Positions 35,425 to 47,377 of a stretch of 64,000 bases of DNA are shown piece after piece (position 1 is the first letter of the stretch; every line of letters begins with the position of its first letter). A program made the position numbers and the translations under genes. The stretch is from contig JACDQD010000005.1 of assembly GCA_019843655.1 (NCBI GenBank), positions 1 to 64,000 on the forward strand, read 5' to 3'. The notes under the pieces were generated by a model. That model was not told the DNA's origin. It did no database searches and saw only the letters and a list, made by a program, of their open reading frames with translations. The DNA comes from Lethocerus indicus. Taxonomy: Eukaryota > Arthropoda > Insecta > Hemiptera > Belostomatidae.

Positions 35425-36367
35425 TTTACCTCCTCAACCCAACTAGTTTTCTGAACTGACTTCCTCTGTCACTCAATGTGACTCCCAACGTTTCCTATTT
35501 CCCACTGTATATGAAATATTTTCGTGTAAAGAATAAATTATTTTTTCTATATCAAAATTCCTAAATTTTTTTATTAATGCCATTATATCTCCCAAATGTT
35601 CTCATAGTGTAATGTAGGACACATTGGAACTGACAATATGTGACTGCCTTAAATAATAAGAGGCAGTGATAATATTATAGTAAATTATTGGATACATTCC
35701 AATGCATATCCCGTAACTTGGATATATCCAACAAGATATATATGAAACGGTATCGATGTATTTATATCTTAATACTTATATCTACTCATCGCATAGGACT
35801 AGACCTCCTTTTAGGATTATTTCTAGCGTTTCAATTATTTGAAACTTAAAATTACACTGTCTAGAATTGATATAGCACGAAAATAATGGCCTCCCAAAAG
35901 AAAGCCTTAAATTGTTACTTTTCGCAGGATTAGAAAATGGCCTACTCTATTGGATTAGTAAGTTGGAAAATTAAGTTTTAGAAAATAAAAGTCAGGCTTG
36001 TGTTTTTCCACTGAAAATTGGAACAGGGAGTGCATTTACTCTGGCAGAGAATTTACATTCAACTTAATTCTAAGCGTATATTGGCGCAAGTAAAATTCCG
36101 CAATATAAATTAAGACAAAAAAGCTTTCTAAAGAAGTTCCCAGTTATATTTCCTTTAGGAGAATATTTTCAAACTATTCAAAGTTTGTCCGAATTAACTT
36201 TTTATATTGTGTTCTTGCAACTGATATTGTTATGTACTTTGATTCATATTTGCTTAATTATCGTATTTATGTGTGTATATGTATATATATATATATATAT
36301 ACACACATGTTTTTCCTAAGTTTCTCTGCAAAGTTCGGCCGCATTTGGTACTTTGGCAGCCGCATAT
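35425..36367. other. 3' flank of G7
   Basis: Includes ATAGGACTAGACCTCCTTTT and nearby blocks also seen after G3 and G4. No other gene. Confidence 0.5.
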
Positions 36368-36556
36368 ATTAGGGGTATCCAAAAGTGATCAACATTTTGA
36401 CTTTGGAATTCATTTTATTATGCTAAAAAAGAGAAACTTTAATTATTAATCTACTGTATATTCACCGATATTATCGACAACTCTCTGCCACTTTTCCGGC
36501 ACATTTTCGATTCCCCTCTTGAAGAGAACTCCTCAAGACCAAAATACATCTTATCA
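36368..36556 (-). mobile_element. Mariner-derived MITE, copy M6, right end lost
   Basis: TTAGGGGTATCCAAAAGTGA and the shared interior to ACATCTTATCACATG; the second terminus is missing. Confidence 0.8.
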
Positions 36557-36697
36557 CATGTACAAACATATAGATATGTAAATAGAGAAAATATGGATTA
36601 ATAATAATACAGATATATATCTGCTAGTTGGGAAAGAAAACGATACATATCAAATGATCGAATCTAAACAAATCGCATGTTGAGCTTTCGAGTAACA

Positions 36698-36930
36698 AAC
36701 TATTGGTTTGGCAACTAAATAATTGCGGATTCTTCTCATCTTTGGCTGTGTACACCCTTATTGTGTCGTGCCTTTTTTTTTGGCAAGCGCGACGAATAAA
36801 CTGTAATAAACATTTCAGAATACTCTCTATAGGTTTGAAGATAGGTGAACGCGGGTAAAAATACAAATAACGCCATCTCCATCTCTCTGCCAACGAAGCC
36901 CGCAGTGACTTAGTCGCCGACCCGATATTA
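36698..36930. mobile_element. Mariner-type MITE, second family
   Basis: Left end TTGGTTTGGCAACTAAATAA TTGCGGATT; right end CGCAGTGACTTAGTCGCCGA CCCGATA, inverted. The interior has ATTTCAGAATACTCTCTATA GGTTTGAAGAT and AAATACAAATAACGCCATCT, which also occur inverted at 56145-56215. Confidence 0.8.
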
Positions 36931-37756
36931 CCGCTAATCCTCAATTAAAAGTTGTTATCGTCTTCTTCCCGACGCAAAGGGGGGAAAACCCTTCCAGACG
37001 GAGTTTTTCTAACGCTGGAAAAATCCCGACCAGCGGGGGGCGGTCAACCACTGAACAGTTCTGACATTGGTCGCGACATTGGCCGATTTTCCAAGATTCG
37101 GCCTTAACATATACACTCAATCAATATCTATTCAATATAAAACCGTACGTTGGGCTTATGCAGTGAGTTCTATGCATTCAAACGCAATGAATACAATTAC
37201 ATTGTACGATAGAATTGCGGCTTATCTCTTTTTATTAACATTTCAATTATTTCCCTATATCTTTTTCCCGGTTTCTGAATTATAATAGTTCATACCGATA
37301 TCGTGTGTCATGGACTTGAGAAACACAATGCTGTACTTAAAAACGCGTTCAGCTCGTTCAAGTACCTCAGAAATTTTATTTTATTATTAATTAATACTTC
37401 TATAAACTGGATGATATAGTTCAGTATGGTTTTAAAGCTTTTCCGCTTTCCGAGTACTATAAGAGTTACTAAATATTTTAATATTATAAATATTACCTCA
37501 CAATGTATCAGATTTTCTGTACATATTCTTGGGCCTTATAGTACATGACTTGATTCAATTTATAATACTATTCACGGTCACGAAAAAAAAAAACACTATT
37601 TCGCACAAGGTCTGTCATTGGCGTAACAGGATCGGGACTTAGCGAAGCTAATTGTGATAGCCCAGATATTATCCCGTCATAGTTAATAGCAGGAAGAAAG
37701 TCAAGATCGGGATTTTGTACGGTCTCCCTGTTGGTACCCAGGACCGTCCCCAGTGG
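36931..37756. other. Spacer upstream of G8
   Basis: No gene or further repeat recognised. Confidence 0.4.
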
Positions 37757-37950
37757 CAAGGCCGGGGAGAAAGGGTTCTCGTCCGACACCACGCCCCCGA
37801 CCGTTAGTTATATCACAAATTGTCTACACAATTGCTTGTAATTCCTCTATTTGTACGGAACTGAGAGCTATATATAGTCCGGAATAGACGTACACTGGTC
37901 ATTCAGCTGTTTGCTACCAGTAGTACCACACAGACCTACCTCTACTAAAC
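37757..37950 (+). promoter_or_regulatory. G8 promoter and 5' UTR
   Basis: CAAGGCCGGGGAGAAAGGG at 37757, CCACGCCCCC from 37789, TATATATA at 37869-37876, TCAGC at 37903-37907, AGACCT at 37932, that is +28 from the initiator A. Confidence 0.8.
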
Positions 37951-38712
37951 ATGTATAAGCTGGTGAGTCCAACTGCAGACATTATGTATTATGTATTGAG
38001 GAAATAAGATATGATGAAACATAATAAATAAGTACAGAATAAAGGTTAAGAATATATAATTATTTTAGGTGGTGTTGTTCGCCGTTGCCGCTGTGGCCCA
38101 GAGCAGCGTGATCGGTCACGGTTGGGGCGGACACGGGGCCTGGGGGGCGGGAGGACACGGCCTGGCCGGCTGGGGAGTAGCGGCAGCCGCCCCCGCATGG
38201 ACCGGAGCCAACGCCGCCGGCCACGCCGGAGCCACCCTCGGGGTAGCCGCCGCCAACCGTGACGCCGCCGTCGCCCATGCCGCCGCCAACACCCTGGCCG
38301 CCCCGCAGAGGCCGCCCGCCAGGCAGCCGCAGCCGCCGCCACCGCCGCCGCCGCCGGCCACCTCGGCCTCGCCGCCGCCGGCCCAGCCCTTCTGGCCGCC
38401 GCCCCGCCGTAGTCGCCGCCCCGCCTGGACCGGAGCTAACGCCGCCGCCCACGCCGGCGCCACCCTCGGAGTGGCCGCCGCCAACCGCGACGCCACCGTC
38501 GGCATCGCCGCCGCCAACGCCGCCGCCGCCCCGCCGAGGCCGCCCGCCTCGCCGCTCAGGCCTCCGCCGCCAACGTGGCCGCCGCTAACGCCGCCGCCGC
38601 CCACGTCGCCGCCTCCAACGTCGCCGCCGCCAACCTGGCCGCCGCCCACCTCGCCGCCCCCGGCTGGGCTCACGCCGCCCACGGTGTCCACGCTCTCCAC
38701 GGTCACTGGTGA
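37951..38712 (+). CDS. G8: Ala/Gly-rich secreted structural protein
   Basis: Exon 1 37951-37962 (ATG TAT AAG CTG), intron 37963-38068 (GTGAGT, TTTTAG), exon 2 38069-38712. G1 subfamily: AQSSVIGHGWGGHGAWGAGG then HGLAGWGVAAAAPAWTGANA. A distinctive Ala-rich link (AARQAAAAAATAAAAGHLGL in G1) joins the two modules. Four C-runs are one short: 38301-38304, 38402-38405, 38419-38422 and 38529-38532. The written frame therefore runs past the true stop at 38710 and ends in STVTGDHS. Repaired length is 219 aa, the same as G9 and G10. No AATAAA is evident close downstream. Confidence 0.8.
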
Positions 38713-39193
38713 TCACTCCTAGCAATGTTGACTGACTTCTTTCATCACATTTAGTCACCTCTGATACATTTCCGACTGACCTCTGTCTAATGTATATCGC
38801 AACGTTATTTAAAAATATAATTATATTTTTATATGTACATGTACTTCTCCTCTAATTAGCCCTTTTTGCATTTTCTATAAGAAACCTCGTGTGATCTATA
38901 ATATTACAGTCCCTATAATTATTTTCAATCACCTATAGTAGAGTGGAATTTTTTTTTATTTCATTTTTTCAAGTGAAATAAGCACCTTTCTATTCGCGTA
39001 TTCATTACCCGACAGTGCATAAACAGTGCGCCTGAATTTAAATCCTTGCTTGCAACGATTTTGTATCCTTTTCCCGCTTGTGGGTAACGCGGTTTTTTAT
39101 TTTCGTTTCTGTTTTCCTCTGGAAATAACGGCGTGTCTTATAATCGAGGAAATGCGGTAACACTGACCGTATGGACTTGAGTAGCATTAATCA
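38713..39193. other. 3' flank of G8
   Basis: AT-rich, no gene. Confidence 0.4.
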
Positions 39194-39706
39194 TTAACCA
39201 ATTGGGTACCAAATTTTTTTTTTCTGAAAATTTTGCATAAAATTTACTTATTACGATCAAATGGTACCTCCAAATATGTTTTTAAAAACCGGTTTGTCAA
39301 ATATTTTGTTTTTAAATCGAGTTTTTTTCAACGTAGGCCCCAAATGGGGATCACCAAAAAAAAAAACACCAAAAACTGCGCCAAAAAAATTAAAATAAAG
39401 ATTTCTACATGTAACAAATAAGAGATATCGAGAGCAAATTCACTGTAACATCAACTGTGAAGGTATACACAGAACTGAAAATGGAGGTGAATTTCTAATT
39501 TTCCTTATCTGAAACTTTTTGAAACTCATACCCCAATATCTCCTTGTCTAATGCTGGGAGTTTGAGAGATAAAACCTTGGACAACGCAGTGTCATACTTA
39601 CTGGTAGATGAGAACAAAACTTCCTGTAAACACATATTTCATATCGGAAAAAATTTAAAAAAATTAACCGATCCCCATTTGGGGCCTACGGTACTTAATG
39701 GGTTAA
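39194..39706. mobile_element. Candidate piggyBac-like MITE
   Basis: Flanked by TTAA at 39194-39197 and 39703-39706. Imperfect inverted ends ATTAACCAATTGGGTACC and GGTACTTAATGGGTTAAT, plus a perfect 20-bp inverted repeat GTAGGCCCCAAATGGGGATC at 39333-39352 and its complement at 39670-39689. No transposase inside. TTAA targets and subterminal repeats are piggyBac traits; the assignment is inferred. Confidence 0.6.
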
Positions 39707-39788
39707 TACTGTATATATCTGTTCTATGCCCAAATTTTGGTCCACATTGAATTCTTGGGAAACGAGTATTCCGTATACTATTTTGGGT

Positions 39789-39792
<4 letters not shown>

Positions 39793-39849
<57 letters not shown>
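39793..39849. repeat. (TA)n microsatellite
   Basis: About 28 TA units. Confidence 0.95.
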
Positions 39850-39852
<3 letters not shown>

Positions 39853-40779
39853 TTTTCCCCCTGCAATAAGCCTTTGCGTAAATCATCCGGAATTACATTC
39901 GTTTACAATTGATCGAGAAGCGAGCGTTAAGTTCGAAGAAAACGACTCGACAACCAATTTCGTTTCCACTCTATCTAAATCGAGTAACTGTAATAATCAG
40001 CGTAACTCCGCTTACCTTGAGATGTATTAAATTGGCCGCCTGCGAACGGCGTTCAATCGTTTTCCACCGCCCTATGCCCTTTTTCCTCCTGGCCGCCTCG
40101 GGTTAAATGGTCGACAAGAAGGGCCGTTTCAAGAAGAGTCGGCTATCAAAACATAGGACATAAAAAAGAAAAATGTCGAATTCGGACATTCGAGACAATT
40201 AGAACTGACGAGAAGTAGGATGAAGACAGTTTAGAGAGGAAAGAAGGAAGAAAATACGGCCTTCGCATGATGTCCTTCCGTTCCCCTAACTTATTAACAT
40301 TTTCCTAATACGTAAAAAACCCCGCAATTATTACGCAGGGATACTCATCGGATGAGATAATTTTCAATGTAGTTAAGACATTGAAGGAAGTATATTTATA
40401 AGACACTAATACTTAAAATACCTCGAGTAAAAATATACGACTTTTACCCGACCCTTTTTTTTTAACCTTTTGTATTTTGTACAACCAACATTGAATGTTA
40501 TAAGTACGAATGCTGTACGTATACCCTGGGGGAGCATTATGTCGGATGTCTTGTGGTGGAACCCCACAGCTCTATACCGTCGGTTTAAGTATCGCTTTGT
40601 ATATCGTCAGTTTGTTACTTGAGGTCTTAATTTCTGATGTCCGTTTTAGTAATGGCCTTAAGAGTCCAAATTTTCGGTTTAACAGTACTGCATTTATCTG
40701 TCATATTCATGACTCCCATTACACCCTCGGTTGATCCAGTCCTAATTTGATTAGGACACGTAAATTATCCAGGATTTAC
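39850..40779. other. Intergenic
   Basis: No gene or recognised repeat. Confidence 0.4.
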
Positions 40780-40945
40780 CGTAGGTTTGTTGTGTTTCTG
40801 TCTCCTCTCGCTGGTTTGGTCTTTTGCTAGACCGGTTTCGGCCGCTCGCCTCGTCTTCAGTGGCGATGTTACTTTCGGACAGAAACACCACAAGCCTACG
40901 GTATTCCAACCCCTCGAAGACCACCAAACAGGTACGTTAAACTAT
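40780..40945. mobile_element. Fold-back element copy B9, internally deleted
   Basis: Left arm TTTGTTGTGTTTCTGTCTCC...GACCGGTTTCGGCCGCTCGCC (read in two pieces), then after only about 20 bp ACAGAAACACCACAAGCCTA and TATTCCAACCCCTCGAAGAC, ACCAAACAGGTA. Most of the right arm is gone. Confidence 0.75.
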
Positions 40946-41057
40946 CCAGGATTTAGATTGCTGAGTCCTTAAAAACTATCCGGATATGATATAATAAAAT
41001 ATATGGCAAGTGCACAGCACATGTGCAGGGGTTAAAATCGTTTCTTACGGCATTCGA

Positions 41058-41238
41058 CAAGGACGAGAAAGGAACAAGCACCACGCCCTAACTGCGCTAC
41101 ACTGACAATGCACCGGCTAAATGACACCGGTACCGGTCACTTATCTAGCCCTCACCCGTATATATATATCAGCCCATTTACACAGTATAACCATTCACAC
41201 TTGTGAGACCAACCAACACAGACCTACTTCAACTAAAC
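41058..41238 (+). promoter_or_regulatory. G9 promoter and 5' UTR
   Basis: CAAGGACGAGAAAGGAAC at 41058, CCACGCCC at 41081-41088, TATATATATAT at 41159-41169, initiator-like TTCACA near 41195, ACACAGACCTACTTC before the ATG. Confidence 0.75.
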
Positions 41239-41994
41239 ATGTACAAGCTGGTGAGTAAGAGTCCACTATTAAACAATATAGTATTATTAAGACCATTATA
41301 ACAGCATCGAACATTGTAAAATTCAAATATTATTTCTACTTCAGGTGGTGTTGTTCGCCGTAGCCGCTGTGGCCCAGAGCAGCGTGATCGGTCACGGTTG
41401 GGGCGGACACGGGGCCTGGGGGGCGGGAGGACACGGCCTGGCTGGTTGGGGAGGTAGTGGCAGCCGGCCCCTTGCATGGGACTGGAGCTAACGCCGCCGG
41501 CCACGCCGGAGCCACCCTCGGGTAGCTGCCGCCAACTGTGACGCTGCCGTCGCCCATGCCGCCGCCAACACCCTGGCCGCCCCGCAGAGGCCGCCCGCCA
41601 GGCAGCCGCAGCCGCCGCCACCGCCGCCGCCGCCGGCCACCTCGGCCTCGCCGCCGCCGGCCCAGCCCTCGTGGCCGCCGCCCCGCCGTAGTCGCCGCCC
41701 CGCCTGGACCGGAGCTAACGCCGCCGCCCACGCCGGCGCCACCCTCGGAGTGGCCGCCGCCAACCGCGACGCCACCGTCGGCATCGCCGCCGCCAACGCC
41801 GCCGCCGCCCCCGCCGAGGCCGTCCGCCTCGCCGCTCAGGCCTCCGCCGCCAACGTGGCCGCCGCTAACGCCGCCGCCGCCCACGTTCGCCGCTCTCCAA
41901 ACGTCGCCGCGCGCCAACCTGGCCGCCGCCCACCTCGCCGCCCCGGCTGGCTCACGCCGCCCACGGTGTCCACGCTCTCCACGGTCACTGGTGA
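41239..41994 (+). CDS. G9: Ala/Gly-rich secreted structural protein, most damaged copy
   Basis: Exon 1 41239-41250, intron 41251-41344, exon 2 41345-41994. Member of the G1 subfamily. Unlike its relatives it shows extra bases as well as missing ones. About four insertions cluster at 41450-41490 (GGAGGTAGTGG, CCGGCCCCTTGCATGGGACT) and four at 41886-41915 (GTTCGCC, CTCTCCAAACG, GCGCGCC). Single losses fall near 41518, 41580, 41681, 41698 and two near 41941-41951. The net brings exon 2 to 648 nt, as in G8 and G10, and a 219-aa product. The scattered insertions leave open that this copy is a real pseudogene or a badly polished region. ATTAAA at 42095-42100. Confidence 0.65.
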
Positions 41995-43791
41995 TCACTC
42001 CCTCCGCCACTGGACTACTCTTCTACTTCCCAGCTATTTTTCCAACTGACCTCCCATTTTTCTCGAAAAACAAATCTCGATGATATTTTTATAAATTAAA
42101 TTATTTTTTATAACGAAACATCCGCAGTATCGATTATTTCTCCCTTCAACGAATTCTTAAACTTGCCTCTATCCACGTCTCCATCCTACAAGATCTGGAT
42201 TACTGGATAGAGCCGCCATGGGCGGAAACCATAGGACGCTCAAAACATAATGCAACGTTCGGGTTTAACGATACGAAGAACATGCATTACAAAATATAAT
42301 TGAAAAATTGCTCTCCCAGTGGTTTCTACGCATTCAAACGTCAGTTTCATACTGCAATTGAATGATGAACACCACAAGTGCCGTAGTGTATATTGAAATG
42401 AATGAAATCGATTGTGCTAAATAATAATTTTACGTTATTGCGTAATATTGCTCGCATTACGGTAACTGTAAAGGAGCGAACGCTCCTGCTTGGTGATTAG
42501 AGATAAGCGTACGTAAGTTTGAACAGAACAGGTCGTACGGTGTTTATACCGTATTTCTTGGAATACACACGCGTATTTTCAGAGGATAAAAATATCCTTA
42601 TTATCTATTAACGAAAGCTGGTCCAGGAAATTGAGGATTAGATACGATTGTCCAGAAAGTGCACGTGTTTCTTTTACTTTCAGAAGAGCTATACGTCCTC
42701 CTCCTATTTTCCTTGAACAGGACCCGACTTCCTGTTGAAAATCGAGTGCAGCACTCGAGACTGCAGTTAGACAGAAGATCGCAACTATCACTAGCGAACT
42801 AATTATTAATTCATAAGTGTATTTTAGTACGGAATTGAGCTGTGGGGGTCCCCCATTAACGCCCCACATTACGTTTCCGACCAATTCCAATTTGAATGTA
42901 CCTTTCGTGTCCACCAATTTACAGGCTCCCCATATGAATCCTTCCGTTCGAAACTATCCCGTCGATCCCGATCCTTCGTTTCGACGGCCGTCCTCGGTCG
43001 TGACCTTCGCGAAAACCCCCGGAGCCGCCTCAAGAGGAAACGGCCGTGTGGTTTCCCCCACTGTCCGGTAAGGGCCGCAGTAGGACCACCGTCGATGGGC
43101 GGATCTCATCGCTCCGTCACTAGATATAAATATAAAAATTTTAGTTAAAAGGAGAAAATTAGAAATTCCATTTGAGCGTTTTATTTGTTTTTAATTACGA
43201 AATACCCGATGCAATATAAAACTGTAAACTTAACGCAGTAGGAAGATGATTATTTCACTTCAAAAAGCTCTCGGACAATAAAAAATTACTGTTATCACCA
43301 TATTTCGTAGCCTTCGTACGAATTCCCCACAGTGAAGATTCGTAACTACCGCGGAATTGTAAGACAAAATCGATTATAGGAAGCACCCAACATTCAGGGC
43401 CATACAGATATTTATGAGGGACAAACACACATAAAACACGTTCAGTTTTATGTATAGATTAGGAATTTATTGTTTTGTACATTTGTCTCTCACTTCATGT
43501 ACATCTGTTTGTCAAAGAACAGAATCCTGCTGAAGATTCAATGTGAATAAGAATTTAAAATGTACTGTTCGTATTTTACATGTATATACTTTACTTGCTT
43601 CGAAATTGGCGAATTCTATTTGGTTTAAAGGATTTACGAAGAAGGATACAAAAGGAGTTTTAACATTTCCATAATTTTTGTAGTGTAGTATAATGAAATT
43701 AGACGGGAAACTGTAAGTAATGTGTCAAATTATCCTCACTTGCGTAACTGTATCGATGCAGATTGTTGAATTGTTGTATAAGAGAGCTGAG
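41995..43791. other. Spacer between G9 and G10
   Basis: No gene established. A 112-codon minus-strand frame (42579-42917) has a hydrophobic stretch LVIVAIFCLTAVSSA preceded by GNVMWGVNGGPPQ; it lacks a recognisable family, promoter or splice partner. 42840-43075 is GC-richer than its surroundings. 43640-43690 resembles sequence upstream of G1. Confidence 0.4.
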
Positions 43792-43974
43792 CAAGGACTA
43801 GAAAGGGGCGGTAAGTAGTACCACGCCCTATAACTCATATAATGTGTGTGTCGCCAGTGACATTGGGCCAGCTTATCCTCTACGGCAGAGGTAGGTATAT
43901 ATATGAAGGGGTGGACAGACACTGAGCATTCAGTATTCTGACTACAGTCTGACAGCACAGACCTCCTCATCAAC
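43792..43974 (+). promoter_or_regulatory. G10 promoter and 5' UTR
   Basis: CAAGGACTAGAAAGGGG at 43792, CCACGCCC at 43821-43828, TATATATAT at 43896-43904, TCAGT at 43930-43934, AGACCT at 43959 (+28). From the TATA box through the start codon it differs from G1 by about one base. Confidence 0.8.
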
Positions 43975-44771
43975 ATGTACAAGCTGGTCAGTACACAACA
44001 TTTCTACTAGCAATACTTCTACTAGGGATTGGTCGATCGCGAAAGTTACCATTTGGACTATTATATATGGAGCTAATGACATGTCCCTAGAGAATTGGAA
44101 ATACATGAGGCTTATGTTTTCTTCCAGGTGGTGTTGTTCGCCGTAGCCGCTGTGGCCCAGAGCAGCGTGATCGGTCACGGTTGGGGCGGACACGGGGCCT
44201 GGGGGCGGGAGGACACGGCCTCGCCGGCTGGGGAGTAGCGGCAGCCGCCCCGCATGGACCGGAGCCAACGCCGCCGGCCACGCCGGAGCCACCCTCGGGT
44301 AGCCGCCGCCAACCGTGACGCCGCCGTCGCCCATGCCGCCGCCAACACCCTGGCCGCCCCGCAGAGGCCGCCCGCCAGGCAGCCGCAGCCGCCGCCACCG
44401 CCGCCGCCGCCGGCCACCTCGGCCTCGCCGCCGCCGGCCCAGCCCTCGTGGCCGCCGCCCCCGCCGTAGTCGCCGCCCCCGCCTGGACCGGAGCTAACGC
44501 CGCCGCCCACGCCGGCGCCACCCTCGGAGTGGCCGCCGCCAACCGCGACGCCACCGTCGGCATCGCCGCCGCCAACGCCGCCGCCGCCCCCGCCGAGGCC
44601 GTCCGCCTCGCCGCTCAGGCCTCCGCCGCCAACGCGGCCGCCGCTAACGCCGCCGCCGCCCACGTCGCCGCCTCCAACGTCGCCGCCGCCAACCTGGCCG
44701 CCGCCCACCTCGCCGCCCCCGGCTGGGCTCACGCCGCCCACGGTGTCCACGCTCTCCACGGTCACTGGTGA
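43975..44771 (+). CDS. G10: Ala/Gly-rich secreted structural protein
   Basis: Exon 1 43975-43986, intron 43987-44127 (141 bp, nearly identical to the G1 intron), exon 2 44128-44771. Four one-base losses: G-run 44201-44205, C-run 44248-44251, G-run 44297-44299, C-run 44357-44360. Two are in G-runs, so the effect is not confined to C. From about 44448 to the stop the written frame is intact (VAAPAWTGANAAAHAGATLG, AANRDATVGIAAANAAAAPA, pentads, HGVHALHGHW). Repaired length is 219 aa. ATTAAA at 44872-44877. Confidence 0.8.
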
Positions 44772-45962
44772 TCACTCCCTCCGTCACTAAACTACTCTTC
44801 TACTTCCCAGCCATTTTTCCAACTGACCTCCCATTTTTCCAGTAAAACAAATCTCGATGATATTTTTATAAATTAAATTATTTTTTATAACGAAACTTCA
44901 GCAGCATGTTTTATTTCTCCCCTCAACAAACAATTCTCAATCTCACCTCTACTCACGCCCTCCTACAAGAACATACTACCATCATAGAGTACAGACCGAG
45001 AGCTATGAGACTGACGTCATAGGCTTCCGCTCTATTCTAAAATTGGTATAGGATGTACGGAAAAAAATTGAACAAATCGGCTTAAGAAAGTAGTATTGTC
45101 ATCATTAATGTTCGATATTTATTTCTAGCGACACTCCCTTCAATGTAACAGCACTGGAATGAGAATTAAATTAAAAGAATTTTACCCAATAAGGTTTTTG
45201 TCAATGAATGACTTCCATTTTTTTCTCCTTAGTGGAGGTCCAACGTTCAGAGTTACTAACTCAAAATAATCGCTGCGAAGTTTCGCGGTGAAATTAATTA
45301 GTACAATGGAAAAACAGATTTTATGGCAGTGATCAGCGGTTGACCCGACTGAAATGGCGACAGTGTACCACCTTATGGTACGATATGGGTCCAAATAATC
45401 TGCTCATCCGTGTTCCAAGAATTAAAATACAACCAGAAACTGTTATATTCGAATTAAACTGTGGTAAACTGTAAATTACTGTAGTTTCATACACCAACAA
45501 TTCTACAAGCGTACGACGCGTACTAAACTCTATTATTGGCATAATATATTTATATTTCAATGTATAAAAAACGATTGCGTTCAATACAAATTCAATTTAC
45601 ACAACATTGGATAACATTAAGATGAAACCACATTAGATATTATGTCAAGGAATATACAGCGTAATTGACTAATGAAGAAGTAGAATCACGGCGGTAGTTT
45701 GACAAAGCACACTGCAAAAGTAATTTGCAATTTATTGCTTCCCACTTTGTTTCTTATTTAATTTAATTTGACCTACAATATTGTTGCAATTATTTAGTTA
45801 CCAAGCTAGACGTAGCGCAATGAATGGACTTGCAACTAGAGTCAGTAATAATTGTTTATGGGAACGTTGTGTATGATACACGAACTATAGCGGGGAGTGA
45901 TGTAAATATGCCGATCTAAAATATTTGTAAGTCTATGTCGTAATTAATTTTTTTATAATTAT
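44772..45962. other. Spacer downstream of G10
   Basis: AT-rich; no gene or repeat recognised beyond the 3' flank shared with G1 and G9 (TGATATTTTTATAAATTAAA). Confidence 0.45.
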
Positions 45963-46192
45963 ATTAGGTGTACCCAAAAATAGTCAATAATTTGATAAGA
46001 TGTATTTTGGTCTTGAGGAGTTCTCTTCAAGAGGGGGGAATCGAAAATTTGCCGGAAAAGTGGCGGAGAGTTGTCGATAATATCGGTCAATATATATATA
46101 GTAGATTAATAATTAAAGTTTCTCTTTTTTAGCAAAATAAAATGAATTCCAAAGTCAAAATGTTGATTACTTTAGGGTACCCCCGAAATAGA
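45963..46192 (+). mobile_element. Mariner-derived MITE, copy M7
   Basis: Plus orientation, complete: TTAGGTGTACCCAAAAATAG, TTTGATAAGATGTATTTTGG, CGGAGAGTTGTCGATAATAT, AGCAAAATAAAATGAATTCC, TTGATTACTTTAGGGTACCC. Confidence 0.85.
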
Positions 46193-46718
46193 ATGCACCG
46201 CGAGGGCCAGTGCAATTTAAAAAAAAAATTTGTCAATTAAATACTGCAATGGAGGAATGGATTAGTTTCAACTACGAAGAATTATGTACAATTGACTTGA
46301 AAATATTACAGTCATAACTATTTATCGGTGAGATCTTTATGGATCTAGAAAAGCAGGAAGTAGGAAACGCATTGTTGAAGTGTGCCCTTGGAAAAAAAGG
46401 GAAAGTCGATGTAATTAATGGTCCTATATAAAATTTTATATATATATATCAAATAAGAAGGAATTTACTGAAAGCGAAATACAATTGGTAATTGATGTTA
46501 CATAACCACATAAATAACAATGTAGATAATGTATATAATAGATATATATGATTAAATTTGACTGAAAAATGAATGAATGCAGATGAAAAACAGCGCAGAT
46601 CTATTATCTAAAGAAAACTAACGGGAAATGAATATTAGAACCATTCGAAACGGTGGTAATTGATGAAAGGAAATTGTAACGACGTACAAAAGGTGTAGTT
46701 CACGATCAAGTCCCCAAG
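46193..46718. other. Intergenic, upstream of G11
   Basis: AT-rich; no gene or repeat recognised. Confidence 0.4.
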
Positions 46719-46886
46719 CAAGGACGTGAAAGGTACAGGAACACCACGCCCCCTTCATCTATAGATACATCAAGTCCACCCATTATACACATAACACAAC
46801 ACATTGTATAAATACCCAGATGGCCAACAGAGGAGAGACATACAGTCAGCTATCTTTCAAAGACGCAGACCTACTTATACAGAAAT
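46719..46886 (+). promoter_or_regulatory. G11 promoter and 5' UTR
   Basis: CAAGGACGTGAAAGGTAC at 46719, CCACGCCCCC from 46744, TATAAATA at 46807-46814, TCAGC near 46846, GCAGACCTACTT in the leader. Confidence 0.8.
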
Positions 46887-47377
46887 ATGTACAAGCTGGT
46901 AAGTGAAATTCACAGATTCCCTACAATTTTAATATTTTATGTAAAAGTTTTGTACAAGATTATAAGATAGATATAATTGTGCAGGTGGTGTTGTTCGCCG
47001 TCGCCGCTTTGGCCCAGGGTGGAATCGTCGGTCACGGTTGGGGCGGACACGGCGCCTGGGGCCTCGGAGGCGGATACGGGGGCTGGGCGGGTCACGGAGC
47101 GTGGGGAGTAGCCGCCCCGCCGTAGTCGCCGCCCCGCCTGGACCGGAGCTAACGCCGCCGCCCACGCCGGCGCCACCCTCGGTGTGGCCGCCGCCAACCG
47201 CGACGCCGCCGTCGCCGAAGCCGCCGCCAACGCCGCCGCCGCCCCGCCGAGGCCGTCCGCCTCGCCGCCCAGGCCGCCGCCTCCAACGCGGCCGCCGCCT
47301 CCGCCCACTGGGCCGCCGCCCCCGCCTGGGGCCACGCCGGCCTCCTCGCCGGTCACGGTGCCCACGGACACTGGTGA
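46887..47377 (+). CDS. G11: short Ala/Gly-rich secreted structural protein
   Basis: Exon 1 46887-46898, intron 46899-46984 (GTAAGT donor), exon 2 46985-47377. Subfamily III: MYKLVVLFAVAALAQ, GGIVGHGWGGHGAWGLGGGY, GGWAGHGAWG, then a single WTGAN/AANRDA module. The pentad run is almost lost; SNAAAASAHWAAAPAWGHAG leads to the tail LLAGHGAHGHW. Three C-runs are one short (47115-47118, 47132-47135, 47242-47245) and cancel out. Repaired length is 135 aa, the shortest on the plus strand. AATAAA at 47463-47468. Confidence 0.8.
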
